Assembly: GCF_000429305.1 (NCBI RefSeq)
Contig: NZ_AUBP01000017.1
Coordinates: 1 to 64,000, forward strand
Length of the DNA stretch: 64,000 nt
Direction: 5' to 3'
Source of the DNA: Desulfovibrio inopinatus DSM 10711
Lineage (GTDB): Bacteria; Desulfobacterota; Desulfovibrionia; Desulfovibrionales; Desulfovibrionaceae
In this document: piece after piece, positions 25,842 through 33,966 of the stretch
How the letters are laid out: each line of letters opens with the position of its first letter
Numbering within the stretch: the stretch's first letter is position 1
Made by a program: the position numbers and the translations under genes
The notes under the pieces: generated by a model
The model's database searches: none
The model's input: only the letters and a program-made list of their open reading frames with translations
What the model was told of the DNA's origin: nothing

Positions 25842-26057
25842 TATGACCTCCTTTGAGGGAAGCCGCATTCTGTAGCGGCGTTGAGGTCACACTACTCAAA
25901 CCAAGCCGAAATTCTTTTCTGAGTTGCAACGTGATGTAACAAGTTGTTTCAGGCGTTCAGATACAATTGGATACAATTCGTTTCGGACGGGAAAAGCCTT
26001 GGACGGCTGCCTGCGGTAATCACAGGGCGTACTTCGTAACCATCCAAGGAGGAATAC
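25842..26057. promoter_or_regulatory. Divergent promoter region, Cys-protein operon / Cpx-like operon
   Basis: This 216-base spacer must carry the promoters of two divergent operons. The shared region suggests co-control, possibly by the response regulator encoded at 26583. No binding-site repeat was identified with confidence. Confidence 0.4.
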
Positions 26058-26516
26058 ATGAAAAAGCTATTGATTGTCGGGGTATTGGCCAGTGTCGTTA
26101 TGCTCGGAGCCTGCACTCAATTTGCAGCTATGAAAGGGCCGTTCGACGGTAATGAAGTAAACACCGCTTTTATCGAATATGTTGTGGACAAGACCGAAGA
26201 GCGGCTTGATTTAACCAAGGAACAACGTGATCAGTTTAAGGCGATCGTGGAAAGCATGACCGCCAAGGCACTTGAACAGCGTCCCGAAACAGACGCACTG
26301 CGCGAAAAGATGGCCGATGAAATTCGTAAGCCACAGCTCGACACAGATAAGCTGAATGCATTAATCAAGGAACGCATGCAACTCTTTCGTATCATCATGG
26401 AAGAAGAGAAAAGCGATTTTGTTGCATTCCATGCAAGCCTGACGGCAAAGCAGAGGGAGGCTTTGGCCCAGCTGGTTCTGGACCATGGCAAGAAGGGGTG
26501 GCACGGCAGCCACTAA
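26058..26516 (+). CDS. LTXXQ-family periplasmic lipoprotein (CpxP/Spy-like)
   Basis: The 152-residue product has a lipoprotein signal ending in LGAC (Cys at residue 19). The mature part is all-helical and contains two LTxxQ motifs, LTKEQRDQFKAI (about 55) and LTAKQREALAQL (about 128), as in CpxP, Spy and CnrX-type sensors. A His-containing tail (DHGKKGWHGSH) might bind metal. A GGAGG site precedes the ATG. It is the first gene of a cassette with a response regulator and histidine kinase and is probably the periplasmic inhibitor or sensor of that pair. Confidence 0.82.
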   Translation: MKKLLIVGVLASVVMLGACTQFAAMKGPFDGNEVNTAFIEYVVDKTEERLDLTKEQRDQFKAIVESMTAKALEQRPETDALREKMADEIRKPQLDTDKLNALIKERMQLFRIIMEEEKSDFVAFHASLTAKQREALAQLVLDHGKKGWHGSH

Positions 26517-26582
26517 CAGGCAGTTATGACAGATGCCTCGCCATGCGGGGCAACTCAATTTTCCACATCAGGCGGGGCGATA

Positions 26583-27278
26583 ATGGCAAATACCATTCTG
26601 GTTATTGAAGACGATACCGACTTGCAGCAACTCCTGAAAGAATATCTTGCAGGATTCGGCTACACCGTTCACTCCGAAGGCGAGCCCGAAGCAGGGCTCA
26701 GCGTCTTCAAATCCCTTTCTCCCGATCTCGTCATTCTGGATGTTATGCTGCCTGGAATGAACGGATTTGAAGTCTGTCGCCGTATTCGTCAGGATTCCCA
26801 AGTCCCGGTCCTTATGCTTACCGCACGCGGCGATATTATGGATCGCGTGGCCGGGCTTGAGATCGGAGCCGACGACTACCTGCCCAAACCATTTGAACCG
26901 CGTGAACTCGTCGCCCGCATCCAAGCCATTCTGCGGCGCAGTCAGCACAATACAACGCACGAAACAGGAGAGTTTGGCTCACTCCGCATCAATTTCGATG
27001 CCCGTGCCGCTGTACTCAATGGAGAAGATATCGGCCTGACCACCAACGAATTCAATGCACTTGCCGTTTTGGCTCGAAACCCGGGAAAGACATTCAGCAG
27101 GGACGATCTCATGCAAGAGTTGCGAGGTCTGGACAGTGATTCGTTCAACCGCTCCATAGATATCACAATGAGCCGCATTCGACAGAAACTCGGCGACGAC
27201 CCAAAGCTCCCCAGATACATCAAAACGGTGTGGGGAACCGGTTATGTCTTCATTGGGCAAGGAAATAAGGATGGCTAG
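26583..27278 (+). CDS. OmpR-family response regulator (CpxR-like)
   Basis: The protein has 231 residues from the ATG at 26583. The receiver domain (5-118) has acidic pair EDD, phospho-acceptor Asp in LVILDVMLPG, Thr in MLTARG and Lys in PKPFEPRELVARI. The C-terminal winged helix (about 135-228) has LTTNEFNALAVLARNPGKTFSR and SRIRQKLGDDPKLPRYIKTVWGTGYVF. It is a DNA-binding regulator phosphorylated by the kinase encoded next; the coding regions overlap by 8 bases. Confidence 0.93.
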   Translation: MANTILVIEDDTDLQQLLKEYLAGFGYTVHSEGEPEAGLSVFKSLSPDLVILDVMLPGMNGFEVCRRIRQDSQVPVLMLTARGDIMDRVAGLEIGADDYLPKPFEPRELVARIQAILRRSQHNTTHETGEFGSLRINFDARAAVLNGEDIGLTTNEFNALAVLARNPGKTFSRDDLMQELRGLDSDSFNRSIDITMSRIRQKLGDDPKLPRYIKTVWGTGYVFIGQGNKDG

Positions 27279-28575
27279 AATTTGCCGAAGAATCAGACAA
27301 TCCCTGTTTACGAAGTTGGCCCTGGTGCTCATCATAGGGGTTGTAGCCATCAATGCTGTCACTATGCACCTCTACACCAACCAAAAACGTGAACACGACA
27401 CCACGTTAAACCAAGGTTTATTGCTGTATGCTCGCCACCTTGCCAACCAGGTAGGCACCCCGCCAGAGAAGAGCAGAGCGGAGGCTCTCACTCGCCAACG
27501 CCCCATGCGCATCACCTACACAGGGGAGACAACATGGGTGGTTGGCGAAACGGAGGAGCGATTTCCAGAGAGATTCCTGGCGCCGCGCTTCACTCAAGGT
27601 GGTATCGAAATACTCAATCTTCATGAGAATTACAGACTGCGTGTTTCACTTGCCTCAGACGAATTTCTAACCTTTGATTTGTTTGCCACAACAGCCGAAC
27701 GGTCTGCGTTGCGCCAATTCGGGGTCTATTCTCTCATTGGCTCTTGCCTGATCATGTTGGCCATTTACCTCGTCTTGAGGTTTCTTCTTAGGCCTATTGA
27801 ATGGTTGACCGAAGTCGCCAAGTCTGTCCGAGATGGCAAGCTCGATACGCGTGTGCAGACGCGAGGCTCCGGGCAACTCCGAGAGCTATGCGAAACTTTT
27901 AACCAGATGATAATTCGACTGGAAACCTTTGTAAAAGGACAACGGGATTTGCTCCTTGGAGTTAGCCATGAATTGCGAACCCCACTCACTCGCCTCAAGC
28001 TCCGTTTTGAGATGCTGGACGCTGAGGTCGACACTTCGGCTATCAAACAAGATGTGCGACAAATGGAATCCATGATCACCTCGTTGCTGGAAACAGCGAA
28101 AATGCATCACGGTGTCGATGGCATCCGACCACAGTTGACGGATATGGCCCAACTTGTTGCGTCCGTTGCGGACGGGTATCGAGATCAGTCTCCCGGAATT
28201 GTATCAGACATCCCTGAAGGACCGGTCATGGCAAAGGTCGATTCCGACAAAATGATTATGGCTTTGAACACGTTACTGGGCAACGCAATGAAATACTCTC
28301 CCCCGGACAGTCTTCCTGTCGAAATATCGCTACGAGGACGAAATAATGGGTTCAGTATTATCATAAAAGACCACGGTATAGGCATCCCGGAAGGGTCAAT
28401 CAGCCATATTTTTGATCCTTTCTACAGAGTGGACGAATCGCGCACCCGTGACACAGGGGGATATGGCTTAGGACTTTATCTTTGCCAAACAATCATAAAA
28501 GCCCACAGAGCGCATATTGAAGTTGAGAGCTCCCTGGGAGTGGGGACTGAGTTTTGCATCGTTTTCCAACGATGA
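27271..28575 (+). CDS. Membrane sensor histidine kinase (CpxA-like)
   Basis: The ATG at 27271 lies inside the end of the regulator gene, giving 434 residues. A first helix (LALVLIIGVVAINAV, about 13-29) and a second (SLIGSCLIMLAIYLVLRFLL, about 157-176) flank a 125-residue periplasmic sensor domain. HAMP follows (about 177-230). HisKA has the phospho-His in GVSHELRTPLTRLKLR (about 233), and the ATPase has GNAMKYSPPD, DHGIGIPEG and GGYGLGLYL. The arrangement with a CpxP-like lipoprotein suggests response to envelope stress or metal. Confidence 0.93.
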   Translation: MARICRRIRQSLFTKLALVLIIGVVAINAVTMHLYTNQKREHDTTLNQGLLLYARHLANQVGTPPEKSRAEALTRQRPMRITYTGETTWVVGETEERFPERFLAPRFTQGGIEILNLHENYRLRVSLASDEFLTFDLFATTAERSALRQFGVYSLIGSCLIMLAIYLVLRFLLRPIEWLTEVAKSVRDGKLDTRVQTRGSGQLRELCETFNQMIIRLETFVKGQRDLLLGVSHELRTPLTRLKLRFEMLDAEVDTSAIKQDVRQMESMITSLLETAKMHHGVDGIRPQLTDMAQLVASVADGYRDQSPGIVSDIPEGPVMAKVDSDKMIMALNTLLGNAMKYSPPDSLPVEISLRGRNNGFSIIIKDHGIGIPEGSISHIFDPFYRVDESRTRDTGGYGLGLYLCQTIIKAHRAHIEVESSLGVGTEFCIVFQR

Positions 28576-28736
28576 TATCTTGCCAGAATTTAAGTTGAAT
28601 GCATGGGAAGGAGACGTCTGATGACACATGGCGCATAGCCATAGGGATGATTTTTCCAGGCTCGGCTCCATAGAAAAAGAGGAAATGTGGGCAATGTAGC
28701 CCGGTCCTTCCCTGTATTGCCACGCGGATGATCACA

Positions 28737-29273
28737 CTACATATTCCGTTTCCTTTGCCACGCGTAATAGTTCTTTCCATGGGATTGCACGGCATCATAC
28801 CCGTGTTCCGTGATGGTTGTGAAGTTTTCGTGTATGGTCTCCCCATATGCCTGTTTGACAAACGTGAGATGGGCGCAGGTGGATGACTCTGAGCATTCCC
28901 AGCAGCCTTCATATCCTTTGGATTGCACACATTTGGCGGCGTCACAGGTATGCGACGTTCCCCCCATGGAACACCCACCAGATTCTCTACATGTCGATGT
29001 ACACCGTAACTGAACGAGTCCATCAAGGACATGCATGAAGTCGGAAAACGTCCTGAATTTCTCAAGATGATTCCCCATCTCGTCACGTTCCGCGTGGAGA
29101 TGGTCTGCAATGGCTTTCCAGCTTTCATGCTTCGCGATGCCCTCAAGGAAGATATCAAGTTGAGAATGCTCTATCGCATCTCGTAATTGAACAGCCGTGT
29201 CGTAAATCTCCGGTTTATAAAACAAACAATCCGTGCAGATGAGTCCGCATGGGCAGATGTATTTTTTGTCCAT
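28737..29273 (-). CDS. DUF3795-type Cys-rich protein
   Basis: From the ATG at 29273 the protein has 178 residues. It starts MDKKYICPCGLICTDCLFY, the CGLxCxxC pattern of the DUF3795 group, and continues with a second Cys cluster (CTSTCRESGGCSMGG, then CDAAKC and CWECSESSTC) that resembles a metal-binding region. No signal peptide is seen. Function is unknown; metal or Fe-S binding is plausible. An AAAGGAAC site lies upstream. A longer frame extends to 29642 but reads across a non-coding region. Confidence 0.72.
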   Translation of the reverse strand: MDKKYICPCGLICTDCLFYKPEIYDTAVQLRDAIEHSQLDIFLEGIAKHESWKAIADHLHAERDEMGNHLEKFRTFSDFMHVLDGLVQLRCTSTCRESGGCSMGGTSHTCDAAKCVQSKGYEGCWECSESSTCAHLTFVKQAYGETIHENFTTITEHGYDAVQSHGKNYYAWQRKRNM

Positions 29274-29415
29274 TGGTGTGCGTTCCTTTGCTCGGGGGGG
29301 AGCTTGGTGTTGAGTCTGTGGTTCTACATGGAGATTGCGGTCGAGAAGGAATTGCTTCTGTACAATACGCCTGCTATGTATCGCATGCGATACAATCAAT
29401 GTAAAAAAATTGTGG

Positions 29416-29697
29416 TTACAGAATGCTCTTGTATATATCTCGTCGATGACCGACAAGCACAACAAGAATCGTAATTCTCTCCTCTTGGATCTCACAAAGA
29501 ATGCGGTAGTCCCCAGCCCGGTAGCGCCACAATCCAGAAAATCGTGAGCCTTTGAGAGGTTCGCCAAGCCCTCGCGGGTCTTCCAGAGGAGCAATTCTCT
29601 CTCGGAGAAACTGCAAAATTCGTTTTTCAGCCTCTTTCCCAAGATGCGAAAAGGTTATTTTATAAGGGGTATCTTGACTGGATACATGATAAGAATT
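29416..29697 (-). pseudogene. RelE/ParE-type toxin remnant without a start codon
   Basis: The frame reads TPYKITFSHLGKEAEKRILQ, then FLRERIAPLEDPRGLGEPLKG and FSGLWRYRAGDYRILCEIQ, then ITILVVLVGHRRDIYK, a nearly complete RelE/ParE mRNA-interferase fold. It opens after an in-frame stop at 29698-29700, and no ATG, GTG or TTG occurs before the first TTG at 29616, well inside the domain. No antitoxin frame adjoins it on either side. It is therefore probably a decayed, solitary toxin gene; a non-standard start cannot be excluded. Confidence 0.65.
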
Positions 29698-29805
29698 TTA
29701 TGAGGAGAAGATGAACAAATTTTCTCCATCGAGCAGAAAGCAACCGCAGTAAAGGGAGGCAGTCTGATCAAATCTGAAAACCGATATATCATCCTCTCCT
29801 CATAA
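29698..29805. repeat. 17-bp inverted repeat pair
   Basis: TTATGAGGAGAAGATGA (29698-29714) and TCATCCTCTCCTCATAA (29789-29805) are reverse complements with one mismatch, separated by 74 bases. They lie between the toxin remnant and the Hint-protein gene. They could be ends of a small mobile unit or a transcript stem. Confidence 0.6.
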
Positions 29806-29836
29806 TACTGAAGAAGATGGGGGCTGCAACGCGTTG

Positions 29837-30805
29837 TTATGCAACGTTTTTGACAGCTTTGGGGAATAATGTGTTTTTTCGCTCTTCCAGTAATGCTTTG
29901 ATGTGGCGTGGTATCTGGCGCCACGATTTTGCTCGTGGGTAATCGAGCTCTTTCATGTCGTGCATTTCAGGGTAAAGAGACATGAATTCCTCATATGTAT
30001 CAAATAAAGCGCGAGATACATTGTCGATATAACTTTCCGATAACGTGTTGTGGGCCCAGACTAAGGAATGATCTTCCAATTCGATATGGTAGTAGTAATC
30101 TATTGGTTCTTTGGTGTCGTGGAATACAATGCTTTCTCCATTCACCAAAGCGCTTGCTTCTACTAATATTTCATTGTTGAGAAAAAGCGCGTGGTCACGA
30201 GAGACGAAGAGGTCCTTGTTCGGAGAGTTCTCCGCAAGACTTCCTGCCTTCAAGAGCACTGGTTTGGGATAAAGACTTAAAACATTGGAAAAATCAGTGT
30301 GCTTATCAACGGACATTCGGTGGATGAACTTTATCGTCCCGCCAGGTGTTCCTGGAGCGTTTCCTGCGAGCACATCTCCTCTTTTCAGATGTTCCACGGC
30401 AATAGAACCCCGTAATGTTTCGATTGTCGTTCCTTTGAGGAAACATACGACGATTTCGTCGACGAGTTCTGTTGTGTAGAGCGTTGTGGAGCCACTCGTA
30501 TCAAGGGTAATCGCACCTGCAGTCACGGGGGAGTTGACCGTTTGGAAAGGGATGTATGCGTTTGTTGGATAGCTAGACGACGTGTAGACTGCCCACTTCT
30601 GAGCACCTGATTCTATATAGTATCCGGAAAAAAGAAAGGAGGTGATGTTCCAATAGTCAACATTTTGGTCGAGGTCGTTGTCGTCATTCGTGTCAACAAC
30701 ATTACTGGTCGTGTCGTAGTCTGTGGTCCCTGTCCAGGAAAGCGTTCCACCGTTTATTGTGACGCCTGTGAGCTTAATCATGTGCTGTATTTGATGGGTA
30801 GCCAT
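29837..30805 (-). CDS. Hint-domain (hedgehog/intein-like) protein
   Basis: The ATG at 30805 has an AAAGGAG site; the product has 322 residues. The first about 140 residues are low-complexity, Thr- and Asp-rich (TGTTDYDTTSNVVDTNDDND). A Hint module then begins with the catalytic Cys in VVCFLKGTTIETLRGSIAVEHLKRGDVL. It contains the block-B-like FVSRDHALFLN His and ends with an ESYIDNVSRALFDTY-type segment. Standalone Hint_2 proteins are mostly alphaproteobacterial and of unknown role; self-cleavage at the Cys is expected chemistry. There is no C-terminal extein, so if active it could release the N-terminal part. No secretion signal is seen. Confidence 0.82.
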   Translation of the reverse strand: MATHQIQHMIKLTGVTINGGTLSWTGTTDYDTTSNVVDTNDDNDLDQNVDYWNITSFLFSGYYIESGAQKWAVYTSSSYPTNAYIPFQTVNSPVTAGAITLDTSGSTTLYTTELVDEIVVCFLKGTTIETLRGSIAVEHLKRGDVLAGNAPGTPGGTIKFIHRMSVDKHTDFSNVLSLYPKPVLLKAGSLAENSPNKDLFVSRDHALFLNNEILVEASALVNGESIVFHDTKEPIDYYYHIELEDHSLVWAHNTLSESYIDNVSRALFDTYEEFMSLYPEMHDMKELDYPRAKSWRQIPRHIKALLEERKNTLFPKAVKNVA

Positions 30806-31530
30806 CTTGTTCTCCTTTGTTTTCTCGATATTTACGACGGCTTCAGACGTATCATACAACGGATACTGTCTTTTCATGGATTGAGTTTATGTATCAATAT
30901 TGTTGAAAACAATCAAAAAAAATAATTTTTTCACGAAAAAGACATCACAAGAATTATTTGTCTTGATATTATGTAGAATAGAAATATATATACACGCTCT
31001 GTGTGTGTTTGAATTGATTTCATAAATAAATATGGTAGTTGATAATAATTGTATTGCATTATATATGATTTGTATGATTGTTGAGAATAAATTATCTATT
31101 GTGTCTAGAGTTCCAATGAATATATTGGATGAGAAAAAATACGTATGTTATCAACTAGAGATAGATGTTCTGCCTTCATCCTTGTGAACAAAATGTGAGT
31201 GCTGAACTGCTCCCGAGACGTTCCTTTCACGCTTCAGCGTCGTAGTTGTACCACCTTACCCCCTCTTCAATACTTCTTTTCTTCCAGTCTATTCCACGGT
31301 CTTCATGTACGCTGCAAAGACGGCAGGGCGGGTTTGCCGTCTTTGTGCCAGCAGGATTAGAGTTGAAGTCTTTTGAAGGCTGCCCCCCTATGGCTATCCT
31401 ACCTTGTTATATATTTATTTCGGCAAATATTTCGGAAAAAATGACTTCTCTTCTTGTGTTAAACAGAATAAATATTCATTGAAATAAGTATATAATGTAA
31501 CATTTATTTCGGAAATTTTTTCGGCAAAAT
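30806..31530. other. AT-rich region with a decayed proX 3' end
   Basis: The 725-base segment is markedly AT-rich. From about 31186 to 31375 it resembles the end of the betaine-binding protein gene and its flank at 32794-32975 (shared CTTCATGTACGC then GGCAGGGCGGGTTTGCCGTCTTTG). The rest has no recognisable gene. Confidence 0.65.
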
Positions 31531-32727
31531 ATGCTCACCGTCCATCAAATGGAGCCTCTGGTTCCTACTCGTCGTGAAGAATTACAAGCGCTCTCGCTCG
31601 CAATCTACAAAGCGTCAGCAAAGATTGCCGGCCGTGTTCATCCTCGAGTTGCCACGCGTATTTGCACAATGCTTCGTCATGTGAACAGTTACTATTCCAA
31701 TCTTATCGAGGGGATTCGTACGACGTTGCTCGACATTGAGTCGGGTCTTGTGAGCCCTTCGAAAGACGAGGAAACGCGACGTCTTCAGCAGCTTCACAAA
31801 CAACATATTGCTGCCCAAACGGCAATTGAGCAGGATCGCTTGCTCAACGCACAGGACATTACTTCAGCCACGTTTCTTTGCCGGTTGCATGGCATGTTGT
31901 TCGAAAAGGTTCCTCGTGAATTTTTGATTCAGCGGGATAAAGGCGGCACACGCGAAGTGATCACTGTTCCTGGTCAATTTCGTCATGATGTTGTCCAAGT
32001 GGGGAGACATATTCCCCCGGATGACAAGGATCTTTCTCCATTGCTGCAGCGGTTCCATGACGTCTATTCGCTGGGGAGAGTCAAGGGTGTCGAGCGCCTC
32101 ATTACAGCTGCCGCATCACATCACCGTTTGCTGTGGATTCATCCTTTTCTTGAAGGAAATGGTCGGGTCGCACGACTTTTTTCCGACTTGTATCTCAAAT
32201 ATGCCGAACTGGATGGGTATGGGTTGTGGACCATGAGTCGGGGATTGGCTCGTGCCGAAGAGCAGTATAAATTGTTTTTGTCCGCTGCCGATGCACGGCG
32301 ACAGGGCGATTATGATGGAAGAGGCAACTTGTCTGAAAAGGGACTGTATGACTTCTGCGTTTTCTTTTTGGAGACGGCCCTGGATCAAGCGTGCTTTATG
32401 GATGCGTTGTTACATTTGGATTCGACGGTCAAAAATATCGAGTTATACTGCACTGTGCGTAACAAAGGGTATATGGCGAAGAAAGTTCCTTTACCCAAAG
32501 AGGCATCCCGGATTCTCGTGTATGTTTTTACCTATGGGCAACTCTCCAAGGGGAGCGTCCATGAGGTTATCAACTGCTCAGATCGTAAAGCGCGCGATAT
32601 TGTGAAGCTTCTCCTTGCTGAAGGTCTGCTGGAAACCGAGAATCAAAAAGCTCCACTTGAGATTGGGCTTCCGCCCGATGCCGTTCAGTTCTATTTTCCT
32701 GAGCTTTGTGATTCCGGTGCATTTTGA
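31531..32727 (+). CDS. Fic-family protein (probable AMPylator) with C-terminal winged helix
   Basis: The 398-residue protein has the Fic catalytic motif HPFLEGNGRVARLFSDL (about residues 206-222) and, N-terminal to it, SNLIEG (about 56-61), matching the inhibitory [S/T]xxxE[G/N] helix of class II Fic proteins. A C-terminal region (about 320-395) with KGSVHEVINCSDRKARDIVKLL looks like a winged helix. Fic enzymes transfer AMP from ATP to Tyr, Ser or Thr of a target. The target is unknown. The gene lies between two diverged copies of the proX 3' end, which suggests insertion. Confidence 0.88.
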   Translation: MLTVHQMEPLVPTRREELQALSLAIYKASAKIAGRVHPRVATRICTMLRHVNSYYSNLIEGIRTTLLDIESGLVSPSKDEETRRLQQLHKQHIAAQTAIEQDRLLNAQDITSATFLCRLHGMLFEKVPREFLIQRDKGGTREVITVPGQFRHDVVQVGRHIPPDDKDLSPLLQRFHDVYSLGRVKGVERLITAAASHHRLLWIHPFLEGNGRVARLFSDLYLKYAELDGYGLWTMSRGLARAEEQYKLFLSAADARRQGDYDGRGNLSEKGLYDFCVFFLETALDQACFMDALLHLDSTVKNIELYCTVRNKGYMAKKVPLPKEASRILVYVFTYGQLSKGSVHEVINCSDRKARDIVKLLLAEGLLETENQKAPLEIGLPPDAVQFYFPELCDSGAF

Positions 32728-32770
32728 CAAAAAATTCTCATCCGATACCATTCCCCAGCTCAAGGGGTCT

Positions 32771-32812
32771 GTTCTGCACTCACTTTTTGCGAACAAAAAG
32801 TGAGTGCAGAAC
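32771..32812. repeat. Perfect 19-bp palindrome (TGCACTCAC family)
   Basis: GTTCTGCACTCACTTTTTG and its exact complement are separated by CGAA. The arm core recurs as half-sites near 31195 and as a palindrome at 46139-46189. It lies 43 bases after the fic stop and may also serve as a terminator. Confidence 0.7.
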
Positions 32813-32901
32813 CAGCCGCCGGAGGCGTGCCTTTCATGCTTTCGCGCCGTAGGCGCATCACACCCCCTTCCCCTTTTTCTTTCTTCTTCGTTTCTTCTCT
32901 T

Positions 32902-33855
32902 TTATTCCACAGTCTTCATGTACGCTTCAAAGGCGGGCAGGGCGGGTTTGCCGTCTTTGGTTTTGACGTCTTTGAGCCAGCCTTTGTACATATCGGGATG
33001 GCTTTTGAGCCAGTGGAGCGCGGCGCTGACGGGTTTTTGGTTTTGATCTTTTTTTAGTTCGACCATGATTTGGTTCATCATGGCGACGGGGAAGGTGAAG
33101 TTTTTGAGGAACACGGTCAGGTTGGGGTAGTCTTTGGTGAAACCTTTGCGGACATTGGTATAGACGGTGGCCGAGCCATTATCGGGGCCGAAGGTTTCGT
33201 CCGTGCTTCCGTCGAGGTATTTCATGTCGATATTTTCGTTCATGCTATGCGGTGCCCACCCCAGGAAGACGATCCACTTTTTGTCTTTGACGAAGCTGTG
33301 GACCTCACCGAGCATGCCGATTTCACTGGAAGCCACAAGTTTGAAATTGCCCAAGTTGAACATGTTCTTTTTGATCATGTTCTCGATGATGATATTGCCG
33401 TCGTTGCCTTCCTCGATGCCATAAATTTTATGGTCGAGCTTGTCAGCGAACTTGGCGATATCGCTGAAATTTTTCAGACCGGCTTCGTATTCGTAGGTCG
33501 GTACGGCCAGGGTGTATTTGGCTCCGGTCATGTTGGGGCAGAGTTGCACAACGGAACCATCTTGAAAGTATTTGTCGGCCAGGGTCTTCATGGACGGCAT
33601 CCAGTTGCCGAGAAAGGCATCGGCGTCACCGGTGGACATAGCTTGATAGGCGACCGGAACAGAGACAAGGAGATTTTCGGCATTGTAGCCGAGTTGGTCG
33701 AGAATGGTGACGGCAAGATCGGTTTTGATGGTGACGCCGGTCCAGCTCACGCTGGCGATGCGGATTTTATCCGAGGCCAGTGCCACGGTGCTGAGGGTGA
33801 AGACAATCAACAGGGACAACGCGACAATAAGACGACGGGACATTCGGGTGAACAT
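32902..33855 (-). CDS. Glycine betaine/proline ABC transporter substrate-binding protein (ProX/OpuAC)
   Basis: The ATG at 33855 follows CAGGAG and gives 317 residues with a signal peptide (to LSTVALASD). The mature protein has the OpuAC-type lobes, with conserved phrases VSWTGVTIKTDLAVTILDQLGY, LGNWMPSMKTLADKYFQDG, IYGIEEGNDGNIIIENMIKK and WAPHSMNENIDMKYLDG. The Trp, Tyr and Phe of these segments would form the aromatic cage for the quaternary ammonium. No ProV or ProW gene is in the window. It sits downstream of betA-betB, so it may feed choline or betaine to that pathway. Confidence 0.88.
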   Translation of the reverse strand: MFTRMSRRLIVALSLLIVFTLSTVALASDKIRIASVSWTGVTIKTDLAVTILDQLGYNAENLLVSVPVAYQAMSTGDADAFLGNWMPSMKTLADKYFQDGSVVQLCPNMTGAKYTLAVPTYEYEAGLKNFSDIAKFADKLDHKIYGIEEGNDGNIIIENMIKKNMFNLGNFKLVASSEIGMLGEVHSFVKDKKWIVFLGWAPHSMNENIDMKYLDGSTDETFGPDNGSATVYTNVRKGFTKDYPNLTVFLKNFTFPVAMMNQIMVELKKDQNQKPVSAALHWLKSHPDMYKGWLKDVKTKDGKPALPAFEAYMKTVE

Positions 33856-33966
33856 TGACACTCCTGGGTTACGATGCTGGATACAGGAGCGGCTCTTCCC
33901 CGTTAAGGACTATGAACCGCTCCGCCTGAAACACGTTGGGTTGGCTGAATGACACGGCCTGACCGG

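Noticed and set aside
29655-29924. Open frame upstream of the toxin remnant as a possible antitoxin
   Set aside because: It has no RelB, Phd or HTH-like sequence and overlaps the Hint gene end; treated as non-coding.
33070-33858. 262-residue open frame antisense to proX
   Set aside because: Sequence composition is a complement artefact; proX on the other strand has a signal peptide, ribosome site and full family motifs.
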